From contig NZ_PHNJ01000001.1 of NCBI RefSeq assembly GCF_008122205.1, forward strand, positions 620,001 through 684,000: DNA of 64,000 nucleotides, read 5' to 3'. Positions 43,181-51,694 of this stretch are shown here, piece after piece. How positions within the stretch are numbered: the first letter of the stretch is position 1; each line of letters starts with the position of its first letter. The position numbers were made by a program, and so were the translations under genes. Source of the stretch: Natronococcus pandeyae. GTDB taxonomy: Archaea > Halobacteriota > Halobacteria > Halobacteriales > Natrialbaceae. Below the pieces are notes generated by a model. It was not told where the DNA came from. It made no database searches and saw nothing but the letters and a program-made list of their open reading frames with translations.

Positions 43181-44545
43181 ATGACCGTCACAATCGTCGG
43201 GTCGCAACTCGGCGACGAAGGCAAGGGTGGCGTCGTCGACCTTTACGGCGATGCCGCCGATGTCGTCGCCCGGTATCAGGGTGGCGACAACGCAGGCCAT
43301 ACCGTCGTTCACGACGGCGAGAAGTACAAACTGTCGCTCGTTCCGTCCGGCGCCGTCCGGGGCAAGGTCGGTGTGCTCGGCAACGGCTGCGTCGTCAACC
43401 CGGAGACACTGTTCGAGGAGATCGACACGCTCCACGACAAGGGACTGGATCCCGACGTTCGGGTGGCCGAGCGCGCGCACGTGATCCTCCCGTACCACCG
43501 CGTCCTCGACGGCATCGAGGAGGACGAGAAAGCGGACCTCGCCGCCGGCACGACCAAGCGCGGAATCGGCCCGACCTACGAGGACAAGGCCGGCCGCCGC
43601 GGCATCCGGGTCGGCGATCTGCTCGATCCCGACGTCCTCCGCGAGCGACTCGAGTACGTCGTCCCGCAGAAACGCGCCCTCGCGGAGGAGGTCTTCGGTG
43701 CGGACGTCGGCGAGGCGTTCGACGTCGAGCACCTCTTCGAGACCTATCGCGAGTACGGCGAGCGCCTGGCAGAAGAGAACATGACCGTCGACTGCGGCAC
43801 CTACCTCCAGGACCGGATCGACGCGGGCGACAACGTGATGCTCGAGGGCGCACAGGGCACCTCGATCGACATCGATCACGGTATCTACCCCTACGTCACC
43901 TCCTCGAACCCGACCGCCGGCGGCGCGACCGTCGGTACGGGCCTCGGCCCGACCGTCGTCGGGCAGGGCGAGGTCATCGGCATTGTCAAGGCCTACCTCT
44001 CGCGAGTCGGAACGGGCCCGCTCCCGACCGAACTCGGCGGCGTCGAGGGACAGACGCCAGGGTACGATCCCGAGACGGGTGCAGATACAGACGAGGAGGA
44101 ACTCGCGACCTACATTCGCGACGAGGGTGGCGAGTACGGAACCGTCACCGGTCGTCCCCGGCGGGTCGGCTGGCTCGATATGCCGATGCTGCGCCACGCC
44201 GCGCGCGCGAACGGGTTTACCGGACTCGCGATCAATCACATCGACGTCCTCGCCGGCCTCGAGGAAGTGAAGGTCGGACACAGCTACGAACTCGACGGCG
44301 AGACGGTGTACACGATGCCGCCGACGACCGAGAAGTGGGGCGATTGCGAGGCCACCTTCAAGAGCTTCGACGGCTGGTCCGAGGTCGACTGGGCCGAGGT
44401 CGCTGCCGAGGGGTACGAGGCGATCCCCGAGAACGCTCGAACCTACCTCGAGTACGTCGCCGACGAACTCGAGGCGTCGATCTACGCGGTCGGCGTCGGA
44501 CCCGGCCGCGAGGAAACCGTCGTCGTCGAAAACCCCTACGAATAA
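43181..44545 (+). CDS. purA: Adenylosuccinate synthase (PurA)
   Basis: 454 residues; makes adenylosuccinate from IMP, GTP and Asp, the first committed AMP step. It opens VTIVGSQLGDEGKGGVVDLY (GTP P-loop) and continues GGDNAGHTVV, GTTKRGIGPTYEDKAGRRGI, LEGAQGTSIDIDHGIYPYVT and TGRPRRVGWLDMPML; all substrate-binding motifs are intact. Two acidic insertions (around GADTDEEEL and near the end) are normal for halophiles. Confidence 0.96.
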   Translation: MTVTIVGSQLGDEGKGGVVDLYGDAADVVARYQGGDNAGHTVVHDGEKYKLSLVPSGAVRGKVGVLGNGCVVNPETLFEEIDTLHDKGLDPDVRVAERAHVILPYHRVLDGIEEDEKADLAAGTTKRGIGPTYEDKAGRRGIRVGDLLDPDVLRERLEYVVPQKRALAEEVFGADVGEAFDVEHLFETYREYGERLAEENMTVDCGTYLQDRIDAGDNVMLEGAQGTSIDIDHGIYPYVTSSNPTAGGATVGTGLGPTVVGQGEVIGIVKAYLSRVGTGPLPTELGGVEGQTPGYDPETGADTDEEELATYIRDEGGEYGTVTGRPRRVGWLDMPMLRHAARANGFTGLAINHIDVLAGLEEVKVGHSYELDGETVYTMPPTTEKWGDCEATFKSFDGWSEVDWAEVAAEGYEAIPENARTYLEYVADELEASIYAVGVGPGREETVVVENPYE

Positions 44546-44865
44546 AGAACGCCTGGAACTGCTCCAGACCGACAACGAAACGCGGTAGGGCCGTGATAGT
44601 GTCGTCGTCTATAGTAGTCCTGATGACGATCGACGCGAACCCACACCTCGAACTCTGCGCGTCCAGAGGGTAGCTTTCGGGTTCGCTTCTGGTACTTCTG
44701 ACAGTCCTCGGCGGTGAATTTGTTCGTTTTCACCTGCACGACCCTCACGGACTCGGCGGGCTGCATGGCGATCAGATTCACGAACCCGAACGGATCGTGA
44801 TCGTACAGGAGTTTTAGCGCCCGCTCTGTGACGTTATTGATTGTGATCAGCAGTCCCTTTTCCAT
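44536..44865 (-). pseudogene. Probable fragment of a PD-(D/E)xK-type nuclease-like protein
   Basis: 109 codons. The N-terminal ~80 (MEKGLLITINNVTERALKLL, DPFGFVNLIAMQPAESVRVV, QVKTNKFTAEDCQKYQKRTR, AEFEVWVRVDR) look like a small nuclease core: Asp before a hydrophobic strand, then Q-x-K. After VRVDR the sequence turns basic and irregular and runs 10 nt into the purA end, as expected after a frameshift or truncation. No promoter seen. Repeat copy B starts 129 nt upstream of its start. A degraded or mobile gene is the best reading. Confidence 0.5.
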
Positions 44866-44993
44866 CGAACGAAGGACTGTATTCGGCACGCTGCTTCCGA
44901 TAGCTATCGGAGAGATTGATTGCCTCTCCGTTATCTGCTCGACCTGTACAGAACACGATATTCTTCTCGAGTAGACCTCGTCTGCTGGCAACA

Positions 44994-45115
44994 GGGATTT
45001 TCACGTCCTCCCCAGCTGATTCGTTCACGGGTCGTCCCTCCCCGTTCGCTCATCCCTTGCACACCATCGTCGGCCGACCTCACTCGCGTTCGGTCCGCCG
45101 ACAGCGCGCGCCACC
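44994..45115 (+). repeat. Dispersed modular repeat, copy B
   Basis: Core CACGTCCTCCCCAGC (within 44994-45019), then ACGGGTCGTCCC, GCTCATCCCTTGCRCACC-like text and a GACAGCGCGCG end. It matches copy C (reverse strand, 45533-45769) beyond the core. B and C face each other and enclose the gene 45151-45474. Ends approximate. Confidence 0.65.
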
Positions 45116-45150
45116 GCAGATTTACGTCCTCGAGGCCCCTAGCACCGTCG

Positions 45151-45474
45151 ATGACCGTCACCGTCCGCTACACCTGTCCACACTGCGGCGCCGTTCACAA
45201 CCTCGAGCGACCCCCGGACCTCGCGGACCGCTCGGTCACGAAGGTCTCGCAGCCGGGGTGGGAGTACGCCACCCCGGACGATCCGGACCGCGAGTCTGCC
45301 GACGGCATCGCCTTCGTCTGCGGCGAGGACGGTCCGGTCACCGACCTCGAGGGCGAGCCGGTCGAGGGCTGCGGTCGGCCCTTCTACCTCAACTTCGTCC
45401 GGTACGAGCACGGGGTCGAACTCGAGCCGGATCCGCCGACCTACGGCGGCCCGCGGTTCGACTTCAAAGAGTAA
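45151..45474 (+). CDS. Zinc-ribbon-like protein of unknown function
   Basis: 107 residues. The N-terminal YTCPHCGAVH (C-x2-C) and later FVCGEDG...EGCGRPFY may bind a metal, as in zinc ribbons. The rest is acidic, ending GGPRFDFKE. Start ATG 45151 with a TATA-like ATTTACG ~28 nt upstream; earlier in-frame starts lie inside repeat B. The gene is framed by inverted repeat copies B and C, so it may have been carried as a cassette. Confidence 0.7.
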   Translation: MTVTVRYTCPHCGAVHNLERPPDLADRSVTKVSQPGWEYATPDDPDRESADGIAFVCGEDGPVTDLEGEPVEGCGRPFYLNFVRYEHGVELEPDPPTYGGPRFDFKE

Positions 45475-45532
45475 GGAACGAGCAGTCAGAACGAGAGGTA
45501 CGGGCGGAGATCTTCCTGCTGGAGAGCCGGTC

Positions 45533-45769
45533 TACGTTGCGTCGGCGTGCGCTGACCGGCGGAGAGCGCTAAGCGAGCCGTCGGTCGACGGTGCGCGAGG
45601 GATGAGCCAACAGCGTGAGCGGAGCGCGGAACCGCAGGTTCCGCGGACCATGCGAGTAGTGCGAGACCGGAGGTCTCGCATACCGTGTGAACGGACGCTA
45701 CGCGTCCGTGAGCAGCGGGTGCTGCGCACCCGTGAGCAGAAATCGGCTGGGGAGGACGCGGAAACCCCC
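45533..45769 (-). repeat. Dispersed modular repeat, copy C, with four-hairpin array
   Basis: On the minus strand: core CGCGTCCTCCCCAGC (45743-45769), then four short hairpins (described separately), GCTCATCCCTCGCGCACC, and an end AGCGCACGCC. Same layout as copy B, with the hairpin array added. No coding frame is supported in 45475-45884. Confidence 0.65.
45613..45737. repeat. Array of four stem-loops with different stems
   Basis: Four perfect inverted repeats with 3-nt loops: GCGGAACC-gca, GCGAGACC-gga, ACGGACGC-tac and CGGGTGC-tgc, each followed by its complement, spaced about 30-40 nt. Stems differ in sequence but keep 7-8 bp pairing. Linkers share GTGAGC or GTGTGAAC. This favours a selected RNA or DNA fold. 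Confidence 0.7.
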
Positions 45770-45884
45770 GGTGTCACGGTGAACAAAGACGGATCGAACC
45801 ATCACCGAGTAGTCGAACACAGTTCGACGGTAGCTCCCCCAGCGTTCCCGAACCGTTTACCCGCTCCCCCACCCAGTACGACTC

Positions 45885-46205
45885 GTGACCGAGTTCGATC
45901 CCGAAAAGTTCGAGGAGAAGTACGTCTACTACTTCGAGGAACTCGAGCAGGCGTACTCGAACGCCTACCAGCAGTTGCACGGCCGGTACGACTCCGAGGT
46001 GCTCCGTGCCGTCGACCGAAAGGTGTTGAGCGAGAGCGAGCCAATCTACGACGGCAGCCAGGAGTTCCGCGTCGAACTCCCGGAAGAGCGAGTCGAGGAG
46101 GTCCGAGCCACGGTCGGCGACGACGAGCAGTTCGACGCCGTCCTCGAGGAGTTTCGCGAGCGGATCGAGAACGAACTGAGACGGATCTTCGAGTTCGACG
46201 ACTGA
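45885..46205 (+). CDS. Conserved acidic haloarchaeal protein (DUF5783-like)
   Basis: 106 residues: FDPEKFEEKYVYYFEELEQA, then RAVDRKVLSESEPIYDGSQE and FRVELPEERVEEVRAT. It is a compact helical protein found across haloarchaea; I recall it as DUF5783. The start codon is GTG 45885. Function unknown. Confidence 0.75.
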   Translation: MTEFDPEKFEEKYVYYFEELEQAYSNAYQQLHGRYDSEVLRAVDRKVLSESEPIYDGSQEFRVELPEERVEEVRATVGDDEQFDAVLEEFRERIENELRRIFEFDD

Positions 46206-46278
46206 GCGGGGTCAGCGCGGCGACGGACCGCCGGTGCCACCCGGAACACCTTTTGCCCTTACGGGAATTCGTGGAGAT

Positions 46279-47130
46279 ATGATCGACGAAACGGTCGAGG
46301 AGATCAAGGACATGCAGACGCACAGCTCCTCGGTAGTGGCCGTAAACGCCACTCGTGCGCTCGAGGAACTGCTCGAGCGCGAGTTCGCCACCGTCGAGGA
46401 GTACGAGCGCGCCCTCGAGCGGAACGGTTCGGTCCTTCGGCGGGCCAACCCCTCCCACGCCTCGCTTCAGAACGCCGTCCGGGGGGTCGTCGACGACGTT
46501 ACCGAAGCCGACGTCGACAGCGTCGACGAGGCCAAGCGACTCACCCAGAAGCGAATCGATGCGGTCGTCTCCCGGGTCGAGTCCGGGAAGGAACTGGCCG
46601 CCGAAAACGCCGTCGAGTACCTCGAGGACGGCGCGACGTTGCTGACCCACGACTACTCCTCGACCGTCCTCGAGGCCCTCGAACAGGCCGTCGAGGCGGG
46701 CAAGGAGTTCGACGTCTACATCACTGAGGCTCGACCGCGTTTCATCGGTCGCAAGACGGCGCGATCGCTCGCCGACCTCGAGGGGGTCGACGCGACCCTG
46801 ATCACCGACAGCGCACACGGCGTCTACCTCGAGGAGTGTGATCGGATCGTCATCGGCATGGACTGTATCGTCGGCGAGACGCTGTACAACCGCGTCGGAA
46901 CCTTTCCGATCGCATCGACGGCCAACCAGCTCGGCGTTCCCGTCACGGTCATCGGCTCCGCTTCGAAGATCGTCGACAGCGGCTTCGTCTTCGAAAACGA
47001 GTTCCGGCCGGGTAGCGAGGTGATGTCGGAGCCAGCGGAAGGGTTCACGATCGAGAACCCCTCCTACGACGCGACACCCATTTCGCTGCTCGAGAGCGTC
47101 GTCACCGACGAGGGCCGCCAAGAATTTTAA
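46279..47130 (+). CDS. eIF2B-like / ribose-1,5-bisphosphate isomerase family protein
   Basis: 283 residues of the eIF2B alpha/beta/delta fold. The C-terminal half has FDVYITEARPRFIGRKTARS, VDATLITDSAHGVYL and IVIGMDCIVGETLYNRVGTF, where an Asp near DSA and a Cys in MDC are family features. Archaeal members act as ribose-1,5-bisphosphate isomerase in nucleoside salvage with RuBisCO, or methylthioribose-1-P isomerase; 'translation factor' is a legacy name. ATG 46279 fits; CTTTTGCCC is about 30 nt upstream. Confidence 0.85.
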   Translation: MIDETVEEIKDMQTHSSSVVAVNATRALEELLEREFATVEEYERALERNGSVLRRANPSHASLQNAVRGVVDDVTEADVDSVDEAKRLTQKRIDAVVSRVESGKELAAENAVEYLEDGATLLTHDYSSTVLEALEQAVEAGKEFDVYITEARPRFIGRKTARSLADLEGVDATLITDSAHGVYLEECDRIVIGMDCIVGETLYNRVGTFPIASTANQLGVPVTVIGSASKIVDSGFVFENEFRPGSEVMSEPAEGFTIENPSYDATPISLLESVVTDEGRQEF

Positions 47131-47173
47131 GACGGCCGTCAGATCGCCCGTCTTCACCCCAATTCCGATCAAT

Positions 47174-47866
47174 TCATTCGCGTTCGCCGAACGTCCGTGG
47201 GGAGCCACCGGTCGGGCTCGCCCAGTCGACCGCGTTTCGAAGCACCTGTCGGATCTCCTCGTTCTCGTAGATCGGGTACGTCTCGTGGCCCGGCCGGAAG
47301 TAGAAGATCCGTCCGTTCCCGCGGCGGTAACAGCAGCCGCTGCGGAACACCTCGCCGCCCTCGAACCAGCTCGTAAAGACCAGCCGGTCGGGTTCTGGGA
47401 CGTCGAACGGCTCACCGTACATCTCCGTCTGGGGCAGTTCGATCGACTCGTCGACTCCGTCCGCAATCGGGTGGCCGGGGTCGACGACCCACAGTCGCTC
47501 CGTCGCGCCGTCCTCGCGCCACTGGAGGTTACAGGTCGTCCCCATCAGTCGCTTGAACACCTTCGAGAAGTGTCCGGAGTGGAGCACGAGCAGCCCCATC
47601 CCCTCGAGTACGCGCTCCTGGACGCGGTCGACGACCTCGTCTGCGACCTCGTCGTGGGCGATGTGGCCCCACCAGAGCAGGACGTCCGTCTCCTCGAGAA
47701 CCTCCTCGGTGAGCCCGTGCTCGGGTTCGTCGAGCGTCGCCGTCCGCACCTCGTGGTCTGTGAGGGCGTCGGCGATCGTCGCGTGGATCCCGTCGGGGTA
47801 GACCGCTGCGGCGTCCTCGTCTTCTCGCTCGTGTCGAAACTCGTTCCAGATCGTAACTGTGACCAT
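47174..47866 (-). CDS. ThuA-domain protein
   Basis: 230 residues. The N-terminal [20 protein letters not shown], then [20 protein letters not shown] and [20 protein letters not shown] fit the ThuA (trehalose-utilisation) family, a class-I glutamine-amidotransferase-like fold. It is divergent from a Gfo/Idh oxidoreductase, a pair that recurs in sugar and inositol breakdown. The exact reaction is unknown. Confidence 0.87.
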   Translation of the reverse strand: MVTVTIWNEFRHEREDEDAAAVYPDGIHATIADALTDHEVRTATLDEPEHGLTEEVLEETDVLLWWGHIAHDEVADEVVDRVQERVLEGMGLLVLHSGHFSKVFKRLMGTTCNLQWREDGATERLWVVDPGHPIADGVDESIELPQTEMYGEPFDVPEPDRLVFTSWFEGGEVFRSGCCYRRGNGRIFYFRPGHETYPIYENEEIRQVLRNAVDWASPTGGSPRTFGERE

Positions 47867-48098
47867 CGCCGGGTGTTCTCATCTCGACGTTCTTAGCTGG
47901 TCCGATCACCCGCCGTGATTCTTCAGCGAAAGTATCGATTTCCCCCTGCGATATCGCGATAATTCGGGTAATAGTATAATAATACTTATATGACGCCGTT
48001 GTCGCACCGATTAATAGTGTAAGATGTAGGATATAACATCGTCGTTGTACAGATTTACGGGACACAATACTTATTCCGGTTGCTCCCCGCGTTCCAGT

Positions 48099-48191
48099 AT
48101 GAGTCAGGATCGCGCGCAAACGATGGCGAAATGCGACATTTTTCAGATGGCAACCGGCACGATGGGCGAGAAATGGGGGGTTTCTCGGTGA
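48099..48191 (+). CDS. 30-residue leader ORF overlapping the Gfo/Idh start
   Basis: ATG 48099 starts a 31-codon frame (MSQDRAQTMAKCDIF...WGVSR, TGA 48189-48191). A TATA-like ACTTATTCC at about 48069 is ~30 nt upstream, so this ATG would be first on the transcript. Its stop overlaps an in-frame GTG (48188) of the Gfo gene as GTGA. A coupled leader peptide or a small protein is possible; chance cannot be excluded. Confidence 0.4.
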   Translation: MSQDRAQTMAKCDIFQMATGTMGEKWGVSR

Positions 48192-49345
48192 TTGGTGATG
48201 GAATCGGCGTGGGTATTGTCGGCCTGGGCGGAATGGGCCATCTCCACGCGAAAAACGTCGAACAGTTCGGCGCGGACGTCGTCGCCGGAGCAGACCTCGT
48301 CGAGAAGCAGCGCCAGCAGTTCGCTACCGAGTTCGGGGCGAAGACCTACGAGACCCACGAGGGACTCGTCGTCGACGACGACGTCGACGCCGTTATCGTG
48401 ACGACGCCGAACCGGTTCCACGAACCGATCACCGTCGACGCCCTCGAGGCTGGCTGTCACGTTCTCGTCGAGAAACCGCTCGCGCACACGCTCGAGAGCG
48501 CGGAACGGATCGCCGACGCGGCCGCCGCCGCGCCGGGAGTCTGCATGGTCGGTTTCCACAACCGCCACGCCGCATCGATGGCGATGTTCGACGAACAGGA
48601 CAAGCGCGGCCGATTCGGCGATCTGACTCACGTCGAGGCGAACTACGTTCGCCGACGCGGAGTTCCGGGTCCCGGCTCCTGGTTCACCGATCCAGATCTC
48701 GCTGGCGGCGGCTCTCTGCTCGATATCGGCGTCCACGCCCTCGACCTCGCGCTGTACGCGATGGATTTCCCGGAGATCGTCGAGGTCAGCGGCGTCGTCA
48801 GGACGACCTTCGGCATGGACCCAGAGTACGCCGATCCCGACGGTTTCGGCGACGCCTGGGACGCAGAGGCAGAAACCTACGACGTCGACGACTCCGTCAC
48901 CGCGTTCGTTCGGTGTAAGGGCGGGAAAACGATCTCGCTCGAGGCCGCCTGGGCGACGAACCGCGAACCGAGTATGGACTTCCGCGTGCGCGGGACCGAC
49001 GCGGGTGCACAGTTCGACATCGGCTCCACCGACATGGAGATCCTCGAGGCGGGAACCGCCGGCTGTGACCACTACGCCGACGTCGATATGACGGGCGACT
49101 CCTCGCTGACCGGCCACAAAGAACAGGACGCGAAGTTCCTCGAGACCATCGCCGCGGGCGTCGAACCCGAAACGAACACCATCGAGGAGGCGCTGACGGT
49201 CCAGCGCGTGATCGACGCCATCTATCGCTCGAGCGAAACGGGCCGTGCACAGGAGATCGAGATGCCGGAGTACGAACGAGCCGAGACGGCTCCCCTCGAG
49301 CGAGCCGAAACGGCCGACCTCGAAGCCTCACAGCAAGTCGACTGA
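48173..49345 (+). CDS. Gfo/Idh/MocA family oxidoreductase
   Basis: 391 residues (from ATG 48173) of an NAD(P)-dependent sugar dehydrogenase type. N-terminal VGIVGLGGMGHLHAKNV is the dinucleotide site; VIVTTPNRFHEPI and HVLVEKPLAHTLESA (the conserved EKP) follow. The C-terminal domain has FTDPDLAGGGSLLDIGVHAL (family GGG.L.D.G.H). Start could be ATG 48173 or GTG 48188; the leader frame at 48099 overlaps the latter. It is divergent from the ThuA gene, which suggests a shared pathway. Substrate unknown. Confidence 0.9.
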   Translation: MGGFSVIGDGIGVGIVGLGGMGHLHAKNVEQFGADVVAGADLVEKQRQQFATEFGAKTYETHEGLVVDDDVDAVIVTTPNRFHEPITVDALEAGCHVLVEKPLAHTLESAERIADAAAAAPGVCMVGFHNRHAASMAMFDEQDKRGRFGDLTHVEANYVRRRGVPGPGSWFTDPDLAGGGSLLDIGVHALDLALYAMDFPEIVEVSGVVRTTFGMDPEYADPDGFGDAWDAEAETYDVDDSVTAFVRCKGGKTISLEAAWATNREPSMDFRVRGTDAGAQFDIGSTDMEILEAGTAGCDHYADVDMTGDSSLTGHKEQDAKFLETIAAGVEPETNTIEEALTVQRVIDAIYRSSETGRAQEIEMPEYERAETAPLERAETADLEASQQVD

Positions 49346-49397
49346 ATCGCACTCCTCCGACGAGGGGCGTGAGCCGACGACCGTCGTTTTCAGCTGT

Positions 49398-49720
49398 TCA
49401 CGTCGTCTCGTCAGCTTCCTCTGCGGCGTCATCTTGAAGCTCGATACGTCGGATCTTTCCGGTTACCGTCTCCGGGAGTTCGGAACGGAACTCGATCTCG
49501 CGAGGATACTCGTGTGCGGACAGTTCCTCGCGGACGTCGGTCTTGATCTCCGTTTTCAGTTCGTCGGACGGGTCGGCCGTCTCGCTCGAGACGACGGAGG
49601 CCTTGACGATGGTTCCACGCTGTCGATCCGGCTTTGGGACGACTGCCGCCTCGGCGACGGCCGGATGTTCGGCCAGGGAGCTCTCACCCTCGAAGGGACC
49701 GACCGGTAGCCCGAGGAATG
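49398..49720 (-). pseudogene. Remnant of an acyl/acetyl-CoA synthetase C-terminus
   Basis: Only the last ~100 codons of an AMP-forming acyl-CoA synthetase remain: GPFEGESSLAEHPAVAEAAV, VVPKPDRQRG, LSAHEYPREIEF and LPETVTGKIRRIEL (the conserved C-terminal Lys). Just upstream the family sequence SSGYR is found in another reading frame (HSSGYR), and one base is missing between it and GPFE, so the break is a frameshift. The large N-terminal domain is absent. It is not functional as such. Confidence 0.8.
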
Positions 49721-49868
49721 ACAACGTTCCCAGGAGCAGAGCCTCTTGCGAGCCAGCCAGAACGCCCTGCGTTCTGGCGACATCGTCGGCTCCCCGGCGG
49801 TTGCGGGCGCGGCAGCCGCGATGCTCACGGAGTGGGGAGGAGTAAAGAAGCGGGGACGAGCGACCGCG

Positions 49869-50600
49869 TTAGATGACCTCTTCGAAGTCGTGGTGGCCGT
49901 GGATGTCCACGCCTTCGTCGGTAATCTCACAGAGGAAGACGCCGTTACCGGAGCCGGTGTCGCGCTCCGCCGCGGACTTGATGCCGCGAGCAGCGACGGT
50001 CTTCGCTTCCTCGTTGGACATGTCCTCCTCGTAGGACTGCTCCAGGTGACCGTAGGCCAGTTGCATCCCGGAGCCGGTGACGGTGTAGTCGTCCTTCATG
50101 ACGCCGCCGGCGGGGTCGATGCTGTAGACGTGGCTTCCCTCCTCGTCGACGCCGCCCAGAATCGGGTGGATGGCGAAGAACGGTCCGCCGCGGGCGAAGT
50201 TGCCCGCAAGCGTCGCGAGCGCGTCGATGCTCATCGCCTCAGCACGGCGGGCCTCGTAGAGGTTGACCTCGGCGCGGAGGCTCGAGATGAACGACTGGGC
50301 GCCACCGACGCTGCCGACCATCGTCAGTGCGGCGGTCGGGTGAATCTGTTCGACCTTCTGGACGTTCTTGTTCGAGACGAACCGGCCGCCGAGGCTGGCG
50401 CGCATGTCCGTCGCGATGACGACGCCGTCGGCGGTCGTGATGCCGATCGTCGTCGTGCCGGTCTTGTTGACGTTGTCGAGGTCGGCGCGCGAGAAGTCGT
50501 TCTGGGGCATGGAGCCGACTTCCGGTTCGTACGGGTTCATATCAGCCGACAGCTGGCTGCTCGTCTTGGAGAACTCCGACTCGTGAGTAGGCGTACGCAT
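49869..50600 (-). CDS. psmB: Proteasome subunit beta (PsmB)
   Basis: 243 residues, catalytic ring of the archaeal 20S proteasome. A ~48-residue propeptide ends NKTG; autocleavage leaves T49 of GTTTIGITTADGVVIA as the N-terminal nucleophile. MRASLGGRFVSNKNVQKVEQ carries the conserved Lys. Later GGVDEEGSHVYSIDPAGGVM and TGSGMQLAYGHLE are typical. Start ATG 50600 with TATA-like TTTTATATGG ~25-30 nt upstream. Monocistronic in this view. Confidence 0.95.
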   Translation of the reverse strand: MRTPTHESEFSKTSSQLSADMNPYEPEVGSMPQNDFSRADLDNVNKTGTTTIGITTADGVVIATDMRASLGGRFVSNKNVQKVEQIHPTAALTMVGSVGGAQSFISSLRAEVNLYEARRAEAMSIDALATLAGNFARGGPFFAIHPILGGVDEEGSHVYSIDPAGGVMKDDYTVTGSGMQLAYGHLEQSYEEDMSNEEAKTVAARGIKSAAERDTGSGNGVFLCEITDEGVDIHGHHDFEEVI

Positions 50601-50806
50601 TGACCGAACGTTACGACCGGGACCATATAAAACATCGGCGGTCGCACCCGTCGTTTCCGGTTTCGTCGGTTGGAACGAGCGCTTCCTTCGGTTTCGGACG
50701 GCGGCGCCGCTGGTGGGTGAGAGGAGGTTTGATTCCGGCCAACTTCGCGGCGCTCGTCGAAGCCGGCGGCTCGGCGGTTCAGGACGGAGTGAGGAGTATC
50801 GTCAGT

Positions 50807-50980
50807 TCATTCGTGCTGTGCGGCTTCGTACGCGTCGCCGACGTTCTCGATCAGTCGGTGGAGGGGGAGGGTAAACCCGAACCGGCGGGTGGCCATTGCG
50901 ATCGGCATCGCGATGATGCCGACCATAATGCAGAGTTGGTACAGTGCGAATAGCGTCGCGTGGTGCACGCGGGATTTCAT
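50807..50980 (-). CDS. 57-residue small membrane protein
   Basis: A 58-codon frame on the minus strand: MKSRVHHATLFALYQLCIMV then GIIAMPIAMATRRFGFTLPL and HRLIENVGDAYEAAQHE. One strong helix (about 8-30) plus an amphipathic end. A TATATATA box at about 51012-51022 is 35-40 nt upstream. The pattern 'HATLFALYQL.I..GI...P.A...RRFG' recurs in haloarchaea (recollection). Likely real; function unknown. Confidence 0.65.
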   Translation of the reverse strand: MKSRVHHATLFALYQLCIMVGIIAMPIAMATRRFGFTLPLHRLIENVGDAYEAAQHE

Positions 50981-51278
50981 CGGCGTTCACTCGATGGACA
51001 GATCGAGGCCGTATATATATCTTCCTGAATTACGAAATCTATAATCATTGTAAATACAGAACCAGGTCGACGCTTGCTTGCGGTTCAACCTGACTTGTGC
51101 GCGGACCAACTCAGGGAGAACTCGAGGCGAAATCCGGGTATCTTGGTCCGAATCGACTCGCTCAATTCTCGTAAGTTATAGGCATTATCGGGTTCGCGTG
51201 CGCGCTTCGTGCCGGTCGATCGTTACGAACGGCGACCGGAACCGCAAAGCAGGAAACCCCCCGGACCGACCACCAGAT

Positions 51279-51632
51279 ATGGGAAACTATCTCGTCGCGA
51301 TGGAAGCAGCATGGTTGGTGCGTGACGTCGAGTCGATCGACGATGCGATCGGCGTCGCCGTCAGCGAGGCCGGAAAACGACTCAACAGCGAAGGCATGGA
51401 CTACGTCGAGGTCGAGGTCGGGGCAACGGGCTGTCCCGCCTGTGGCGAACCGTTCGACTCCGCGTTCGTCGCGGCCGACACCGCACTGGTCGGACTGGCA
51501 CTCGAGATGGACGTGTTCAACGCCGACAGCGAGGAACACGCCTCCCGAATCGCAAAGAGTGAGGTCGGCGGAACGCTGCGCGACGTCCCGCTCTCCGTCG
51601 TCGAAATCATCGAAACCGAAGAAGACGAGTAA
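51279..51632 (+). CDS. UPF0212 (DUF555) family protein
   Basis: 117 residues: MGNYLVAMEAAWLVRDVESI and DDAIGVAVSEAGKRLNSEGM at the N-terminus, then a C-x2-C unit GATGCPACGEPF, and ALVGLALEMDVFNADSEEHA. This is the conserved archaeal DUF555 family, with a possible metal site at CPAC. Start ATG 51279 fits the family exactly. The gene is 63 nt before the HTH-CBS gene. Function unknown. Confidence 0.88.
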   Translation: MGNYLVAMEAAWLVRDVESIDDAIGVAVSEAGKRLNSEGMDYVEVEVGATGCPACGEPFDSAFVAADTALVGLALEMDVFNADSEEHASRIAKSEVGGTLRDVPLSVVEIIETEEDE

Positions 51633-51694
51633 CCGTCGTCGCCGGATTCGACGGCACCCAAACACCTTTCTATAACCCGTAGTTATTGGTTCGT

